Made by a program: the position numbers and the translations under genes. Of a stretch of DNA of 64,000 bases, positions 10,063-20,936 are shown piece after piece. The notes under the pieces are model-generated. The model was not told where the DNA came from and searched no databases. It saw only the letters and a program-made list of their open reading frames with translations. Source of the DNA: JAJDTT01 sp022827025 (GTDB lineage: Bacteria > Acidobacteriota > UBA6911 > RPQK01 > JAJDTT01). Each line of letters opens with the position of its first letter. Position 1 is the first letter of the stretch. Location: the NCBI GenBank assembly GCA_965203535.1, contig OZ241897.1:992001-1056000 (forward strand), given 5' to 3'.

Positions 10063-11034
10063 TCACTCCTCACTTCTCACACCTCTCTTTGCCCCCGAGG
10101 CCATGGACTCGTAGGCCTGGATGATTCGCTTGACGAGCCGATGGCGCACCACGTCCCGGCGATCGAACTCACAGATCGAGATCCCCTGCAATCCCTTGAG
10201 CAGCCCGCGAGCCTCCACCAGGCCCGACGTCTGACCCGGCGGAAGGTCGATCTGAGTGATGTCCCCGGTGACGACCGCCCTGGAATTGAGGCCGATTCGA
10301 GTGAGAAACATCTTCATCTGCTCCGAGGTGCAGTTCTGGGCTTCGTCCAGAATGATGAACGAGTCGCCCAGGGTCCTCCCCCGCATGAAGGCCAGGGGAG
10401 CGATCTCGATGATTTCCCGGTCCATGAGCTTCCGCACCCTCTCCGCTCCGATCACGTGGATCAAGGCGTCCGAAAGGGGCCTCAAGTAGGGATTGACCTT
10501 TTCCTGGAGGTCCCCCGGCAGGAATCCGAGCCGTTCGCCCGCTTCCACCGCGGGACGGGACAACACGATCCTCTGGACCCTCTTGTCCAGGAGAAACGAG
10601 ACCGCCGTCGCCACCGCAAGATAGGTCTTGCCCGTGCCGGCCGGACCGATGCCGAAGACCAGGTCGTTGCGGTGAATGGCCTGGACGTAGCGGGACTGGT
10701 TCAGGCTCCGCGGCGAAACTTCCCGTATGGGAGTCTTCAGGACCAGAGTCTTGGGAAAGAAATCGTGGAGGCTCCCGGCCGCCCCTTCGGCGATCTGCTG
10801 AAACGCTTCCCGCAGCTCGCCGTTGGAGAAGGAGCATCCATTGGAGACCAGAGACGAAAAGTCGGTGAGGATGTTCTCCAGGATCTTTTCATGTTTCTCA
10901 TCTCCCTCGATGAAGACGCGCGGGCCCCGGGCGCCGATCCGTACCTGGAACAGCGACTCCAGCAACCGCACGTTCCGGTCCCGGAGGTCGAAGAGAATCT
11001 CAGCGCACTGGTCCGGGAGGAGAACCTTCTTCAA
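10063..11034 (-). CDS. phoH: PhoH-like ATPase
   Basis: Cytoplasmic P-loop ATPase of the PhoH/PhoL family; relatives are linked to RNA metabolism and stress. It has 323 aa. A KH-like N-terminal part (RDRNVRLLESLFQVRIGARG) precedes the ATPase domain with Walker A GIGPAGTGKTYLA and Walker B FIILDEAQNCT. The VTGDITQIDLP sensor-like motif and a C-terminal FDRRDVVRH are also present. The start used is a TTG at 11034 (KKVLLPDQCAEILFD); no clear ribosome-binding site is visible, so the exact start is uncertain. It lies 64 nt after rpsT. Confidence 0.93.
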   Translation of the reverse strand: MKKVLLPDQCAEILFDLRDRNVRLLESLFQVRIGARGPRVFIEGDEKHEKILENILTDFSSLVSNGCSFSNGELREAFQQIAEGAAGSLHDFFPKTLVLKTPIREVSPRSLNQSRYVQAIHRNDLVFGIGPAGTGKTYLAVATAVSFLLDKRVQRIVLSRPAVEAGERLGFLPGDLQEKVNPYLRPLSDALIHVIGAERVRKLMDREIIEIAPLAFMRGRTLGDSFIILDEAQNCTSEQMKMFLTRIGLNSRAVVTGDITQIDLPPGQTSGLVEARGLLKGLQGISICEFDRRDVVRHRLVKRIIQAYESMASGAKRGVRSEE

Positions 11035-11098
11035 GAGTGGCGGTTTTGCAGCCGTGCAAATGGGGACATGTATGGGATCGGGGTCCAGGCAACCACTG

Positions 11099-11368
11099 CT
11101 ATGCCGCCAGGGTCCGATTCAACGAGTGGGTCAGCCGGGATTTGTAGCGCGCGGCGGTCCGGCGATGAATGACGCCCTTCTGGGCGGTGTGGTCGATGAC
11201 GGTGTAGATCCTGGGAAGATGGTCCTCGGCGTCTGCGGACCGGCCCTCCTCCAACATGCGGCGGAAGCGCTTGATTTCGGTCCTCATCCGGCTCAGATAG
11301 TGGCGGTTGCGCATCCTGCGCCTTCGACTCTGACGCATCCGCTTGTCCGCCGACTTGATATTAGGCAT
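11099..11368 (-). CDS. rpsT: 30S ribosomal protein S20
   Basis: A basic 89-aa primary 16S-binding protein of the small subunit. The N-terminus PNIKSADKRMRQSRRRRMRN and the C-terminal block GVIHRRTAARYKSRLTHSLN are diagnostic. The start is the ATG at 11368; a longer frame upstream overlaps the end of holA and has no S20 character. It follows holA directly, an order common in several phyla. Confidence 0.96.
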   Translation of the reverse strand: MPNIKSADKRMRQSRRRRMRNRHYLSRMRTEIKRFRRMLEEGRSADAEDHLPRIYTVIDHTAQKGVIHRRTAARYKSRLTHSLNRTLAA

Positions 11369-11393
11369 ATGGACCCCCGCGAAACAGCGCGCA

Positions 11394-12341
11394 TTATAGT
11401 TGTCCCCGGCGACAGGTGTCAACGAGCAGGCGCTCCAGGTGAAACCGGGGTTCGGAGACGCCGCTCTTGCAGGCCCGGTCCGTTTCTCGAATCCGGATCA
11501 GGACTCGCCGGATCCAATCCGGAGAGTAGCGGCGCACCTCCCCCTCCCGGCCGCGATAGCTCCAGATCTTGAGCGTGCGGAGAACCTCCTGAAAGGACCG
11601 TCCCTGCTCGAGCATCTCCCGGGCCACCAACAACCGCCTGAAGGTCCAGTAGAGCATGGCCAGGATCTGGGAGAAGCTGACGCCCTTCTCGAAGAGCCGG
11701 TTCAGAATCAGAAGCGCCGTCGAGGACTGCCCCTTGGCCATGGCACCGATGAGATTGAACACGTCGTATTCCCGGCTCTCCAGGGTCATTTCGGCGACGG
11801 ACCCGGAAGTGATTTTCCGGCTTTCCCACTGGGCCAGAAACTGCTTCTCCAACTCCATCTTGAGGCGGCCCAGGTCGTCCCCCACCAACTCGACCATTGC
11901 CCGGACGGCCGCCGGTTCCAGGACGTACCCCTCCTGCTTGGCCCAGGCCCGCAGCCATCGGGCCGGCCCCACCTTCTTGTCGAACTCGATCCGGGGCAGA
12001 CGGGACCAGGCCCTGGAGCGTTTCTTCGTTTCCAGAACCAGGACGGTCCGGGAAGCCGGGCGAGCCAGATAACTCTTCAGCCCGGACCCGGATCCGGCGT
12101 GGTCACGAACGTACACCCATCGCCGCCGGGAGATCCACGGCAGCGTCCGGGCGGTCTGGACCACCTCTCCGACCGGGTCCTTCTCCAGATCGAAAACGGA
12201 CCAATCGAATTCCCGGGCCGGCTCCGCCACCTGTTCCCGGCAAAGATCGTAAACCCGCTTGAGAAAGAGGTCCTGGGTCGAAACCACGACGTAGACGGAA
12301 TGAGGCTTGTCCAGGGACTTCTGGAACTCAGAGATCCGCAT
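11394..12341 (-). CDS. holA: DNA polymerase III delta subunit
   Basis: The delta subunit opens the sliding clamp in the clamp-loader complex. The 315 aa resemble HolA: DFKxV-type N-terminus replaced by HSVYVVVSTQDLFLKRVYD, a RecA-like core (VVQTARTLPWISRRRWVYV), LVGDDLGRLKMELEK near residue 175, and the collar domain (REYDVFNLIGAMAKG, LAMLYWTFRRLLVARE). Its position between lptE and rpsT supports the call. Sequence conservation in this family is low, so context carries weight. Confidence 0.9.
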   Translation of the reverse strand: MRISEFQKSLDKPHSVYVVVSTQDLFLKRVYDLCREQVAEPAREFDWSVFDLEKDPVGEVVQTARTLPWISRRRWVYVRDHAGSGSGLKSYLARPASRTVLVLETKKRSRAWSRLPRIEFDKKVGPARWLRAWAKQEGYVLEPAAVRAMVELVGDDLGRLKMELEKQFLAQWESRKITSGSVAEMTLESREYDVFNLIGAMAKGQSSTALLILNRLFEKGVSFSQILAMLYWTFRRLLVAREMLEQGRSFQEVLRTLKIWSYRGREGEVRRYSPDWIRRVLIRIRETDRACKSGVSEPRFHLERLLVDTCRRGQL

Positions 12342-12377
12342 GGTCCGGAAAGCGATTCACCCGACAACGGGAGGCCA

Positions 12378-12904
12378 TCAGAACCCCTCCATCAGAGTCG
12401 TGACCACACTGGAGGAGAAATCCCGCGCCACGCGCTCCAGGGCCGGGCTCAGTTCGGAGAAGAAGTTGCGGACGTCGACGTTGATGACGTACTGCTCCCG
12501 GAAGAGGTACTGGTCGTTTTGGTAGAGAACCCGTCCGTCCCGCCGGTCCTGGAGCTTGACTCGGGCCTGGAGCGTGACCAGGAAGGTGGAGCCGAAGGCC
12601 CTCTGCCGGAATATGACGGGGTTGGCGGTGGAGGAGTAGATGACTCCGCTGAATACGGCGTCGGCCTGCGAAGGATCGTGGACCAGGCGGTACGAAGACC
12701 GCTCCACAAAGGAGTGAATCAGCGATCGCGTGAAGATCTGCTCCACTTGAAACGTCGTGGTTTCGTTCTCCAGGGGAAGAACGGCCAACGTCCGGAGCTG
12801 GGGAGCCAGCCGGTTCTTGGACGCCACCCGGTACCCGCATCCGGCCAGGGAGACCAGGAGCAGACCCGGCAGAAGGGAAGGCAGAAGCGCGGCACGGATC
12901 CGCT

Positions 12905-12908
<4 letters not shown>
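12378..12908 (-). CDS. lptE: LPS-assembly lipoprotein LptE-like
   Basis: Outer-membrane lipoprotein that, with LptD, delivers LPS to the cell surface. The 176 aa start with a signal peptide ending in a lipobox (LLVSLAGC, Cys about 24) followed by GYRV, the classic LptE beginning. The domain then shows LAVLPLENETTTFQVEQIFT and RVLYQNDQYLFREQYV. It overlaps leuS by ATGA (12905-12908) and precedes holA, the conserved leuS-lptE-holA order. The lptE identity is inferred from this order plus the lipobox and fold pattern. Confidence 0.9.
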
Positions 12909-15385
<2,477 letters not shown>

Positions 15386-15398
15386 TGCGAACCGATCT

Positions 15399-15980
15399 CT
15401 ATGCCGGGTCCCGGCCGGCCTGCAGCCGCGACAGAGTGATTTCCCGCTGTGCCTGGTACTTGCCTTTCCGGTCGGCGTAGGAAACGCGGCAGACGTCACG
15501 CGCCCGAAGGAAGAGGAGTTGGGCAATCCCCTCTCCCGAATGGATCCTCACGGGTACGGGACCGTTGTTGATCACCGACATGGTCAGTCGCCCCTCCCAT
15601 TCCGGCTCCAGGGGAGTGACGTTGACCGATACGCCACACCGCGCATAGGTCGACTTGCCGACACAGACGCCCAGGATGTCCCTGGGAATACGAAAGTACT
15701 CATAGGACCGGCAGAGGACGAAGCTCCGGGCGGGGATCAGGCAGGAATCCCCCTCGTAGTCCCGGAAGCCACGCTCCGACGTCTGCTTGGGATCCAGAAC
15801 CGGGCTTTCACCGTCTTGAAGCAACTTGTACTTCCGGTCCACCCGGAAGTCATAGCCGTAGGAGGACACTCCGTAGGAGATGGTCCCCTTCCCGACCAGG
15901 CTCTCCTCGAAGGGATCGATCATCCCGTCAAGCGCCTTGCGAGCGATCCAGTGGTCCGGCCGTATGCTCATGGACTCCAC
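15399..15980 (-). CDS. dcd: dCTP deaminase
   Basis: Deaminates dCTP to dUTP for thymidylate synthesis. At 193 aa it is of family length. Key blocks are ISYGVSSYGYDFRV (about 33-46), PARSFVLCRSYEYFRIP, VGKSTYARCGVSVNVTPLEP (active-site SxxAR loop; here STYARCG) and LTMSVINNGPVPVRI with GEGIAQLLF. ATGs lie at residues 1 and 4, so the start is ambiguous by three codons. It is the first gene of the run leading into leuS (13-nt gap) and is divergent from the HU/IHF gene. Confidence 0.95.
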   Translation of the reverse strand: MESMSIRPDHWIARKALDGMIDPFEESLVGKGTISYGVSSYGYDFRVDRKYKLLQDGESPVLDPKQTSERGFRDYEGDSCLIPARSFVLCRSYEYFRIPRDILGVCVGKSTYARCGVSVNVTPLEPEWEGRLTMSVINNGPVPVRIHSGEGIAQLLFLRARDVCRVSYADRKGKYQAQREITLSRLQAGRDPA

Positions 15981-16152
15981 CCAGCGAATCGCGAAAGTCT
16001 ACCAGTCTCCCGCCCGGAATACCCCTTCCGCAAATGTCCGGTTCCGGCCCGAGTATGCCTCCTTCTTCGCGGAGCCTGAACCGAACCTTGACATCCCGAA
16101 CCTATGCCCAGTATAAGACAACCGCTAACAACTCAGGGGGCATTTCCAAGCC

Positions 16153-16419
16153 GTGATCAAACAGGATATTGTGTCACGCGTCTCCGAAAGGGTGGGATTG
16201 ACCAAGGTGAGGTCCGAAGAGGCCGTCGAGACCGTGCTGGAGGTGTTGAAGCGCGCCCTGAAACACGGGGAACGCATTGAGTTGCGGGGCTTCGGAGTCT
16301 TTCTGGTCAAGCCGCGGAAGAGTGGCATCGGCCGCAACCCGAGGACGGGAGCCGTGGTCCCCATTCCTCCCGGCAAGACCGTTCGCTTCAAACCCGGAAA
16401 AGAAATCCGCTCCGGCTGA
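16153..16419 (+). CDS. HU/IHF-family DNA-binding protein
   Basis: Small histone-like protein that bends DNA. The 88 aa contain an N-terminal dimerisation helix pair (MIKQDIVSRVSERVGLTKVRSEEAVETV, in two helices) and the family block IELRGFGVFLVKPRKSGIGR leading into the DNA-binding arm with NPRTG and IPPGKTVRFKPGK. This arm pattern is shared by HU and IHF-alpha, and I do not separate them. The start is a GTG at 16153 behind an AGGGGG stretch. It heads a plus-strand pair with the M50 protease gene. Confidence 0.93.
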   Translation: MIKQDIVSRVSERVGLTKVRSEEAVETVLEVLKRALKHGERIELRGFGVFLVKPRKSGIGRNPRTGAVVPIPPGKTVRFKPGKEIRSG

Positions 16420-16449
16420 CCTCCCTGTCCCCGGACGAGTCCTACGTCA

Positions 16450-17376
16450 GTGACGGAACGTTCTCCCCAAGACGAGAACCTGCTTGCGCCGGCGCCGGAA
16501 AAGCCCCGTTTCAAGCTGGCTCTTCTGCTGCTCCTCATCACCCTCGTCACCACTCTGTGGGCCGGGTCACTCTGGCATTTCAGCTTCATGATGGGCAACG
16601 GTCAAGCCGCGCCCGACGCGGCGGGATTCCTCGTTTGGCCGAACTTCATTCTCGGAATCCCTTATGCGATCAGTGTCCTGGCGATTCTCCTGGCTCACGA
16701 ATTGGGCCACTATCTCACCTGCCGCTACTATGGAATCCGCGCGACGCTTCCGTACGCGATCCCGGCTCCGATACCCTTTCCCTTTGGCACGATGGGGGCC
16801 GTGATCCGGATCAAGTCTCCATTCCGGGACCGGCGCCAACTGTTCGACGTGGGCATCGCGGGACCCCTGGCGGGATTCGTGCTCATCGTCCCGGCGCTCA
16901 TCATCGGTCTGGGCTATTCCACCGACTTCACTCCATCCAGTCCCGGCGGGACGACCTACGAGTTCGGAGAACCCCTTCTCTTCCGCCTGGCCGTGGAATT
17001 CTTCGTTCCGGCCGGTGAGGATTGGAACATCAACCTCCACCCCATCGGCTGGGCGGCATGGTTCGGGATGCTGGCCACGGGCATGAATCTCCTGCCCATC
17101 GGCCAGCTCGACGGAGGCCACGTCGTCTACGCCCTGCTGGGACGCCGGGGACACCGGACCGTATCCTACGCCGCCCTGGGCGGACTGGTGGCGTTGGGAA
17201 TCTGGTGCTTTTTCGGATACCTGTGCTTCGCGGTGATCCTGATATTCATGGGCCTGAGGCACCCGCCGACCAGCGTGCAGACCGGACCGCTGGATCGGCG
17301 GCGCGTCCTGGCCGCCGTCGCCGGCCTGCTGCTGCTGATCCTCACCTTCATTCCGACGCCGGTCAGGGTCGTCTGA
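16450..17376 (+). CDS. site-2 protease family (M50) membrane metalloprotease
   Basis: Intramembrane zinc protease of peptidase family M50. The 308 aa contain about seven hydrophobic segments. The zinc motif HELGH is in ILLAHELGHYLTCRYYG (about 76-95), and the third ligand motif is in LLPIGQLDGGHVVYALLG (about 216-233). The loop AIPAPIPFPFGTMGAVIRIK after the first motif is typical of the EGY1/SREBP-like group. The substrate is unknown. The start is the GTG at 16450, 30 nt after the HU-like gene, so the two may be co-transcribed. Confidence 0.9.
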   Translation: MTERSPQDENLLAPAPEKPRFKLALLLLLITLVTTLWAGSLWHFSFMMGNGQAAPDAAGFLVWPNFILGIPYAISVLAILLAHELGHYLTCRYYGIRATLPYAIPAPIPFPFGTMGAVIRIKSPFRDRRQLFDVGIAGPLAGFVLIVPALIIGLGYSTDFTPSSPGGTTYEFGEPLLFRLAVEFFVPAGEDWNINLHPIGWAAWFGMLATGMNLLPIGQLDGGHVVYALLGRRGHRTVSYAALGGLVALGIWCFFGYLCFAVILIFMGLRHPPTSVQTGPLDRRRVLAAVAGLLLLILTFIPTPVRVV

Positions 17377-17413
17377 CCTGAAGTTCCGGACCGGAACCGA
17401 CCATGCCCGGAAT

Positions 17414-17445
17414 TCGGTTTGGCCAGGACAATGTCACCAAACCGA
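17414..17445. terminator. candidate hairpin between convergent genes
   Basis: A perfect 9-bp inverted repeat, TCGGTTTGG (17414-17422) and CCAAACCGA (17437-17445), lies across the stop codon of the minus-strand AlbA_2-like gene and after the plus-strand protease gene. A second short palindrome, GTTCCGGACCGGAAC, lies at 17383-17397. Neither has a clear U-tract, so intrinsic termination is only suggested by position between convergent genes. Confidence 0.4.
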
Positions 17446-18279
17446 TCTCTGGCTTTCACGGGGATCAATGTGAAATGTCACGCGAACGAACCGGTTGCGT
17501 TCGTCGTTGACAAGATACGGCTCCGTGCCGTTGAAGCCTTGCATTTCCCGGCGCATGATCAACCAACCTCTGCCCCGCCGCTCCATGAAGCCCTTGCCGG
17601 CCATGAAGTGTGCCATGGATTCGTTTCTCGACCGGGGGTTGGCGCCAGCGCGGACGCGTTCCACCGTCATATGGTTGGGCAACGCCCCTGGGCTGGTCAC
17701 GTCTACGCGGCGGTCGAACACCTCAAGCAGCACCTGCGAGCCGGTGATGGCGTAGTCGCGATGTGTCACTGCATTGGCCAGCGCTTCCCGAATGGCTCTC
17801 CGCGGCAACAGGTAGCGGTCTTCGCGTCTGAGGTTCTCGTAGCACTCGAAGCGGCCGAGCCCGAGAAACCACGCCGTGGCCCGCTCGACCTGTTCGTTCA
17901 AACGCCCGGCCGCATTCGCGACCTGCAATACCTCGGACGCGCGGTCATTCCCCATGTAGGCCACACATTCGATGCGAAAGTCACGCGTCCGCGTGTAGCG
18001 TTGGGGATCTCTCCCGAAGGCGAGAATCCCGTAGACCGTTGCGCGCAACTCGCCGCCGATCTCGACGAGGACATCTCGGTTGCGCAGGTCGTCCACGCTG
18101 TCCGGCTGCGGATCGTCCATGGTGTCGAATCCCAGGCGTCGCAGATAGAAGCGGAAGGCTTCCAGGTCGATGTGCGTGGGCGGTGCATCGAGGACGGCAC
18201 GTTCCTCGGTGAGGATATACTCGGTATGTCGATCTTCGCCCGCGTCGATCCGGCGCTGGACGTCCTGCCATTCCACCAT
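17434..18279 (-). pseudogene. AlbA_2/RecG-C-like ATP-binding protein with an internal deletion
   Basis: The protein belongs to the COG2865-type family (Schlafen AlbA_2 domain followed by a GHKL-like ATP-binding region). The second half is good: RRAIREALANAVTHRDYA (ATP-binding helix) and DRRVDVTSPGALPNHMTV. The N-terminus begins as expected (IDAGEDRHTE), but the next residues YILTEERAVLDAPP normally occur about 100 residues later, after the AlbA_2 core. The whole AAFANAxGG-type core is missing, in frame, in this 281-aa product. I infer an internal deletion that removes the nucleic-acid/enzymatic domain; function is probably lost. It may instead be a naturally short variant. Confidence 0.6.
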
Positions 18280-18309
18280 GTACTGCTCCCGTCAGGATCG
18301 ATTCAGGCG

Positions 18310-19089
18310 TCAGGAACGGAAGGTCTCGGTGAATTCCTTCCAGATCTGCTGATATCCCCGCTGCAGAATGATGATGGCCGCCCCGCAGACGAAGAAACGG
18401 GCTCCCTTGTCGTAGTAAGGCTTCGCCGCCTCCGGACTTGCCACCGGAATGCCCCACCATTTGCCGTGACGGCGGCAGGCTTCGGCGACCCGGTCCACGG
18501 CCTGAACGATGAGGGGGTGCCCCCCCTGCGTGGGGATCCCGTAGCTCTGGGTCAGATCGCCGGGTCCCACCATGACCCCGTCCAGTCCCTCGACCGCCAG
18601 GATCTCATCGATGGCCTCGACTCCTTCCTTGTCTTCGATCTGAATCGAGACCAGGGTCTCCTCGTTGGCGGACGCCATGTATTCGGGCATCGCCTCCATG
18701 CCGTAGTCGGAGGCGACCTCCACGCCGTCCATGCCCCGCTGTCCCAGGGGATGAAAGCGGCTGTTGCGAACCACGCCGCGGGCCTCCTCCGCCGAGCAGA
18801 CGTGGGGCACCATGATGCCGTTCGCCCCCGCCTCGAGGCAGCGGAAATAGCTCCAATAGGGTCCCTTCCTCATGCGGACCAGCGGGTCCATGCCGGAGGC
18901 CCGGCAGGCCAGCCCCATGGCGAAGAGCTGGTCGTAGTCGTAGTCCTGATGCTCCATGTCGATCCAGACGCCGTCGAATCCAATGAGCCCGATCATTTCG
19001 ATGAGCTTGGGCGAGGGATAGGGCGTGGGGCAGGCCAACATCACCGGCTCACCCTTTCGAAGTCTGTGCAAGATCTTGTTCTTTTTCAT
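18310..19089 (-). CDS. HpcH/HpaI aldolase/citrate lyase-family protein
   Basis: Class II pyruvate-type aldolase that cleaves or forms hydroxy-oxo acids with a divalent metal. It has 259 aa. Family blocks: GFDGVWIDMEHQDYDYDQL (about 38-56), MDPLVRMRKGPYWSYFRCLEAGANGIMVPHV (about 67-98, in part), ETLVSIQIEDKEGVEAIDEI and LDGVMVGPGDLTQSYG. The Glu/Asp metal ligands in the last two blocks are present. The start at 19089 is preceded by GAGAGGAG. It is divergent from the RraA-like gene, whose family acts on similar substrates. Confidence 0.88.
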   Translation of the reverse strand: MKKNKILHRLRKGEPVMLACPTPYPSPKLIEMIGLIGFDGVWIDMEHQDYDYDQLFAMGLACRASGMDPLVRMRKGPYWSYFRCLEAGANGIMVPHVCSAEEARGVVRNSRFHPLGQRGMDGVEVASDYGMEAMPEYMASANEETLVSIQIEDKEGVEAIDEILAVEGLDGVMVGPGDLTQSYGIPTQGGHPLIVQAVDRVAEACRRHGKWWGIPVASPEAAKPYYDKGARFFVCGAAIIILQRGYQQIWKEFTETFRS

Positions 19090-19238
19090 GATCTCCTCTC
19101 GTTCTCCCCGGCTCCGCGACGGCGGCGGCCCCGGGAATGAGCACATAGCCAATGTCGACGGAAACTCGTAAGGTATCCTCTTGGCCGAATCGACTGCAAC
19201 TTGCCAGTCGACGCAAAAACCGCTGACGAGGAGAAGAC

Positions 19239-19970
19239 ATGAACGAATCCAGCCCCTTGCCGGACGACGTCCTGGAAACGCTGAGGCAATTCGACACCCC
19301 GACCATCTGCAACGTGATCGAGCTCTTCGACGTGCGTCCCAGGACCTCCGGCTACATGGACCAGAGGATCAAGGCCCACTTCCCCGAGCTGCCCCCCATG
19401 GTGGGCTATGCGTCCACCGCCACCTACCGTTCCTCGGCGCCCCCTCAGGGAGCGGACGTCTACGACGCCATGGAAAAACAACTCTCCGTCCTGCAGGAGC
19501 GCTCGGGACCCCACGTCATCGTGTTTCAGGATCTGGACGATCCGTCGACGGCGGCCACCTTCGGCGAGGTGATGTGCACCTCCTACCAGACCTTCGGCGC
19601 CGTCGGTCTCGTGACCAGCGGGACGGGCCGCGACCTGGACCAGGTCCGGCAAATCGGCTTCCCGGTCTTCAGCAACGGCACCAACTGCTCCCACGGCTAT
19701 TGCCACACCCTGCACGTGGATGTCCCGGTGCACGTCGGCGGGCTCACCGTGCGCCCGGGCGATCTGCTCCACGGCGACGCCAACGGCGTGACGAACATAC
19801 CCGGGGAAATCGCTGCCGAAGTGGCTCGTCTCTGCCCGGAATTCGTTGCGGCCGAAGAGGTGGTGCTGGAATGTCTTCGGGCGCACGGCCCCGATCTGTC
19901 CAGGCTCCAGCAGGCCCGGAAGGAATGCCGGCGGCGCATCACCCGACTCGCCAAGCGGCTCGCCGGCTGA
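19239..19970 (+). CDS. RraA-like (demethylmenaquinone methyltransferase/HMG aldolase-type) protein
   Basis: Member of the RraA/HMG-aldolase fold family; relatives are 4-hydroxy-4-methyl-2-oxoglutarate aldolases, and older annotations as methyltransferases are misleading. The 243 aa show FDTPTICNVIELF at the N-terminus, GEVMCTSYQTFGAVGLVTSGTGRDLDQV in two parts (about 107-135, the G-x-S/T-x-GxxRD region with the catalytic Arg-Asp), and a metal/substrate block LTVRPGDLLHGDANGV. It has a GAGGAG site before the ATG. Divergent placement with an HpcH/HpaI aldolase suggests a shared 2-oxoacid catabolic route. Confidence 0.85.
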   Translation: MNESSPLPDDVLETLRQFDTPTICNVIELFDVRPRTSGYMDQRIKAHFPELPPMVGYASTATYRSSAPPQGADVYDAMEKQLSVLQERSGPHVIVFQDLDDPSTAATFGEVMCTSYQTFGAVGLVTSGTGRDLDQVRQIGFPVFSNGTNCSHGYCHTLHVDVPVHVGGLTVRPGDLLHGDANGVTNIPGEIAAEVARLCPEFVAAEEVVLECLRAHGPDLSRLQQARKECRRRITRLAKRLAG

Positions 19971-19977
19971 GGATTCG

Positions 19978-20847
19978 TCACAAACGGACCAGGGACTCCG
20001 CCATTCCCCGCACCAGAAGCTCCATGGACCGGTAGTCCAAGGTCTCGGGAAGGTCGGTGGAACGGTGGTAGTGCCGATTCCGGAAGAAGGCCGTGTCGGT
20101 CACCATCAGGGCCGGATAGCCCTCTTCCCAGAAGGACCAGTTGTCCGAGAGGTCGACGCCCGGAACGGAGGGGAGGGCGATGTGCTCCACCGGCAGATCT
20201 CCGTGGGCCGAGAGGAGACGGGACAGACGCCGGACCAGACGCCGGGACGCGTAGTTTCCCGCCACGGCGATGAAGTTCCCCCGGTCGGGATAGAACCAGC
20301 GCATCAGCGAAATGGGATGGGCCTGAGACCCGCGGGCATCACTGTAGTAGCCCACCATCTCCAGCGCGATCATTCCCCGAATCGAATCGCCCCGCCGCCG
20401 GCAGCGCCGGGCGTAGACCCGGCTCCCCATGGATTCGGTCTTGAAATGGGGAGACTCCTCCAGCGTGAACGCCACCCAACGGATACAAGCGGCGGCGGGT
20501 TCGTCCACCAGGACCCGGGCCAGCTCCAGGAGGACCGCCACGCCGCTGGCGTTGTCGTCGGCGCCCGGGGAACCCAACGCCGTGTCGTAGTGGGCGCCGA
20601 CCACCAGAACGGGATCGTCGGAGGCTGCTCCGGGAACGGTGGCGACGACGTTTCGATACTCCTTGCCGCCGCATTCGTACTGGTCGTGGCCGATCCGGTA
20701 TCCGGACTGTGCGAAGACTTCTTCGATGTACTCCCTGGACCGTTCCAGACGGCCGTAGCGGCGGGAGTTCCTCTCTCCCACGACACCGGCCAGGAACTCG
20801 ACGTGCCCTCTCAGCCTGAATTGAATCTCACCCGTCAAATCGAGCAT
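19978..20847 (-). CDS. M28-family zinc peptidase
   Basis: Aminopeptidase-like metallohydrolase. Zinc ligands are visible in VVGAHYDTALGSPGADDNASG (about 81-101: His, then the bridging Asp in GADDN), FTLEESPHF (Glu pair), EMVGY and the late His in RNRHYHRSTD. The length is 289 aa from the ATG at 20847, which follows a GGAG; an upstream in-frame codon at 20889 would add 14 non-family residues. No signal peptide is evident, so it may be cytoplasmic. It is convergent with the RraA-like gene (7-nt gap) and divergent from the Gfo/Idh gene. Confidence 0.88.
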   Translation of the reverse strand: MLDLTGEIQFRLRGHVEFLAGVVGERNSRRYGRLERSREYIEEVFAQSGYRIGHDQYECGGKEYRNVVATVPGAASDDPVLVVGAHYDTALGSPGADDNASGVAVLLELARVLVDEPAAACIRWVAFTLEESPHFKTESMGSRVYARRCRRRGDSIRGMIALEMVGYYSDARGSQAHPISLMRWFYPDRGNFIAVAGNYASRRLVRRLSRLLSAHGDLPVEHIALPSVPGVDLSDNWSFWEEGYPALMVTDTAFFRNRHYHRSTDLPETLDYRSMELLVRGMAESLVRL

Positions 20848-20936
20848 ACGGGCTCCATTATAGAAAACGCGGCTCCGGCGGCTTGCCATCGGCGGCGCCG
20901 GGAGGTCAAAATGTCGCCGGCTGCACGGAAATCGAC

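Noticed and set aside
17419..19140. A 573-codon open frame on the plus strand over the AlbA_2-like and aldolase genes
   Set aside because: It is antisense to two genes with clear family motifs, and its translation is low-complexity and His/Gly/Arg-rich without any domain. It reflects high GC content.
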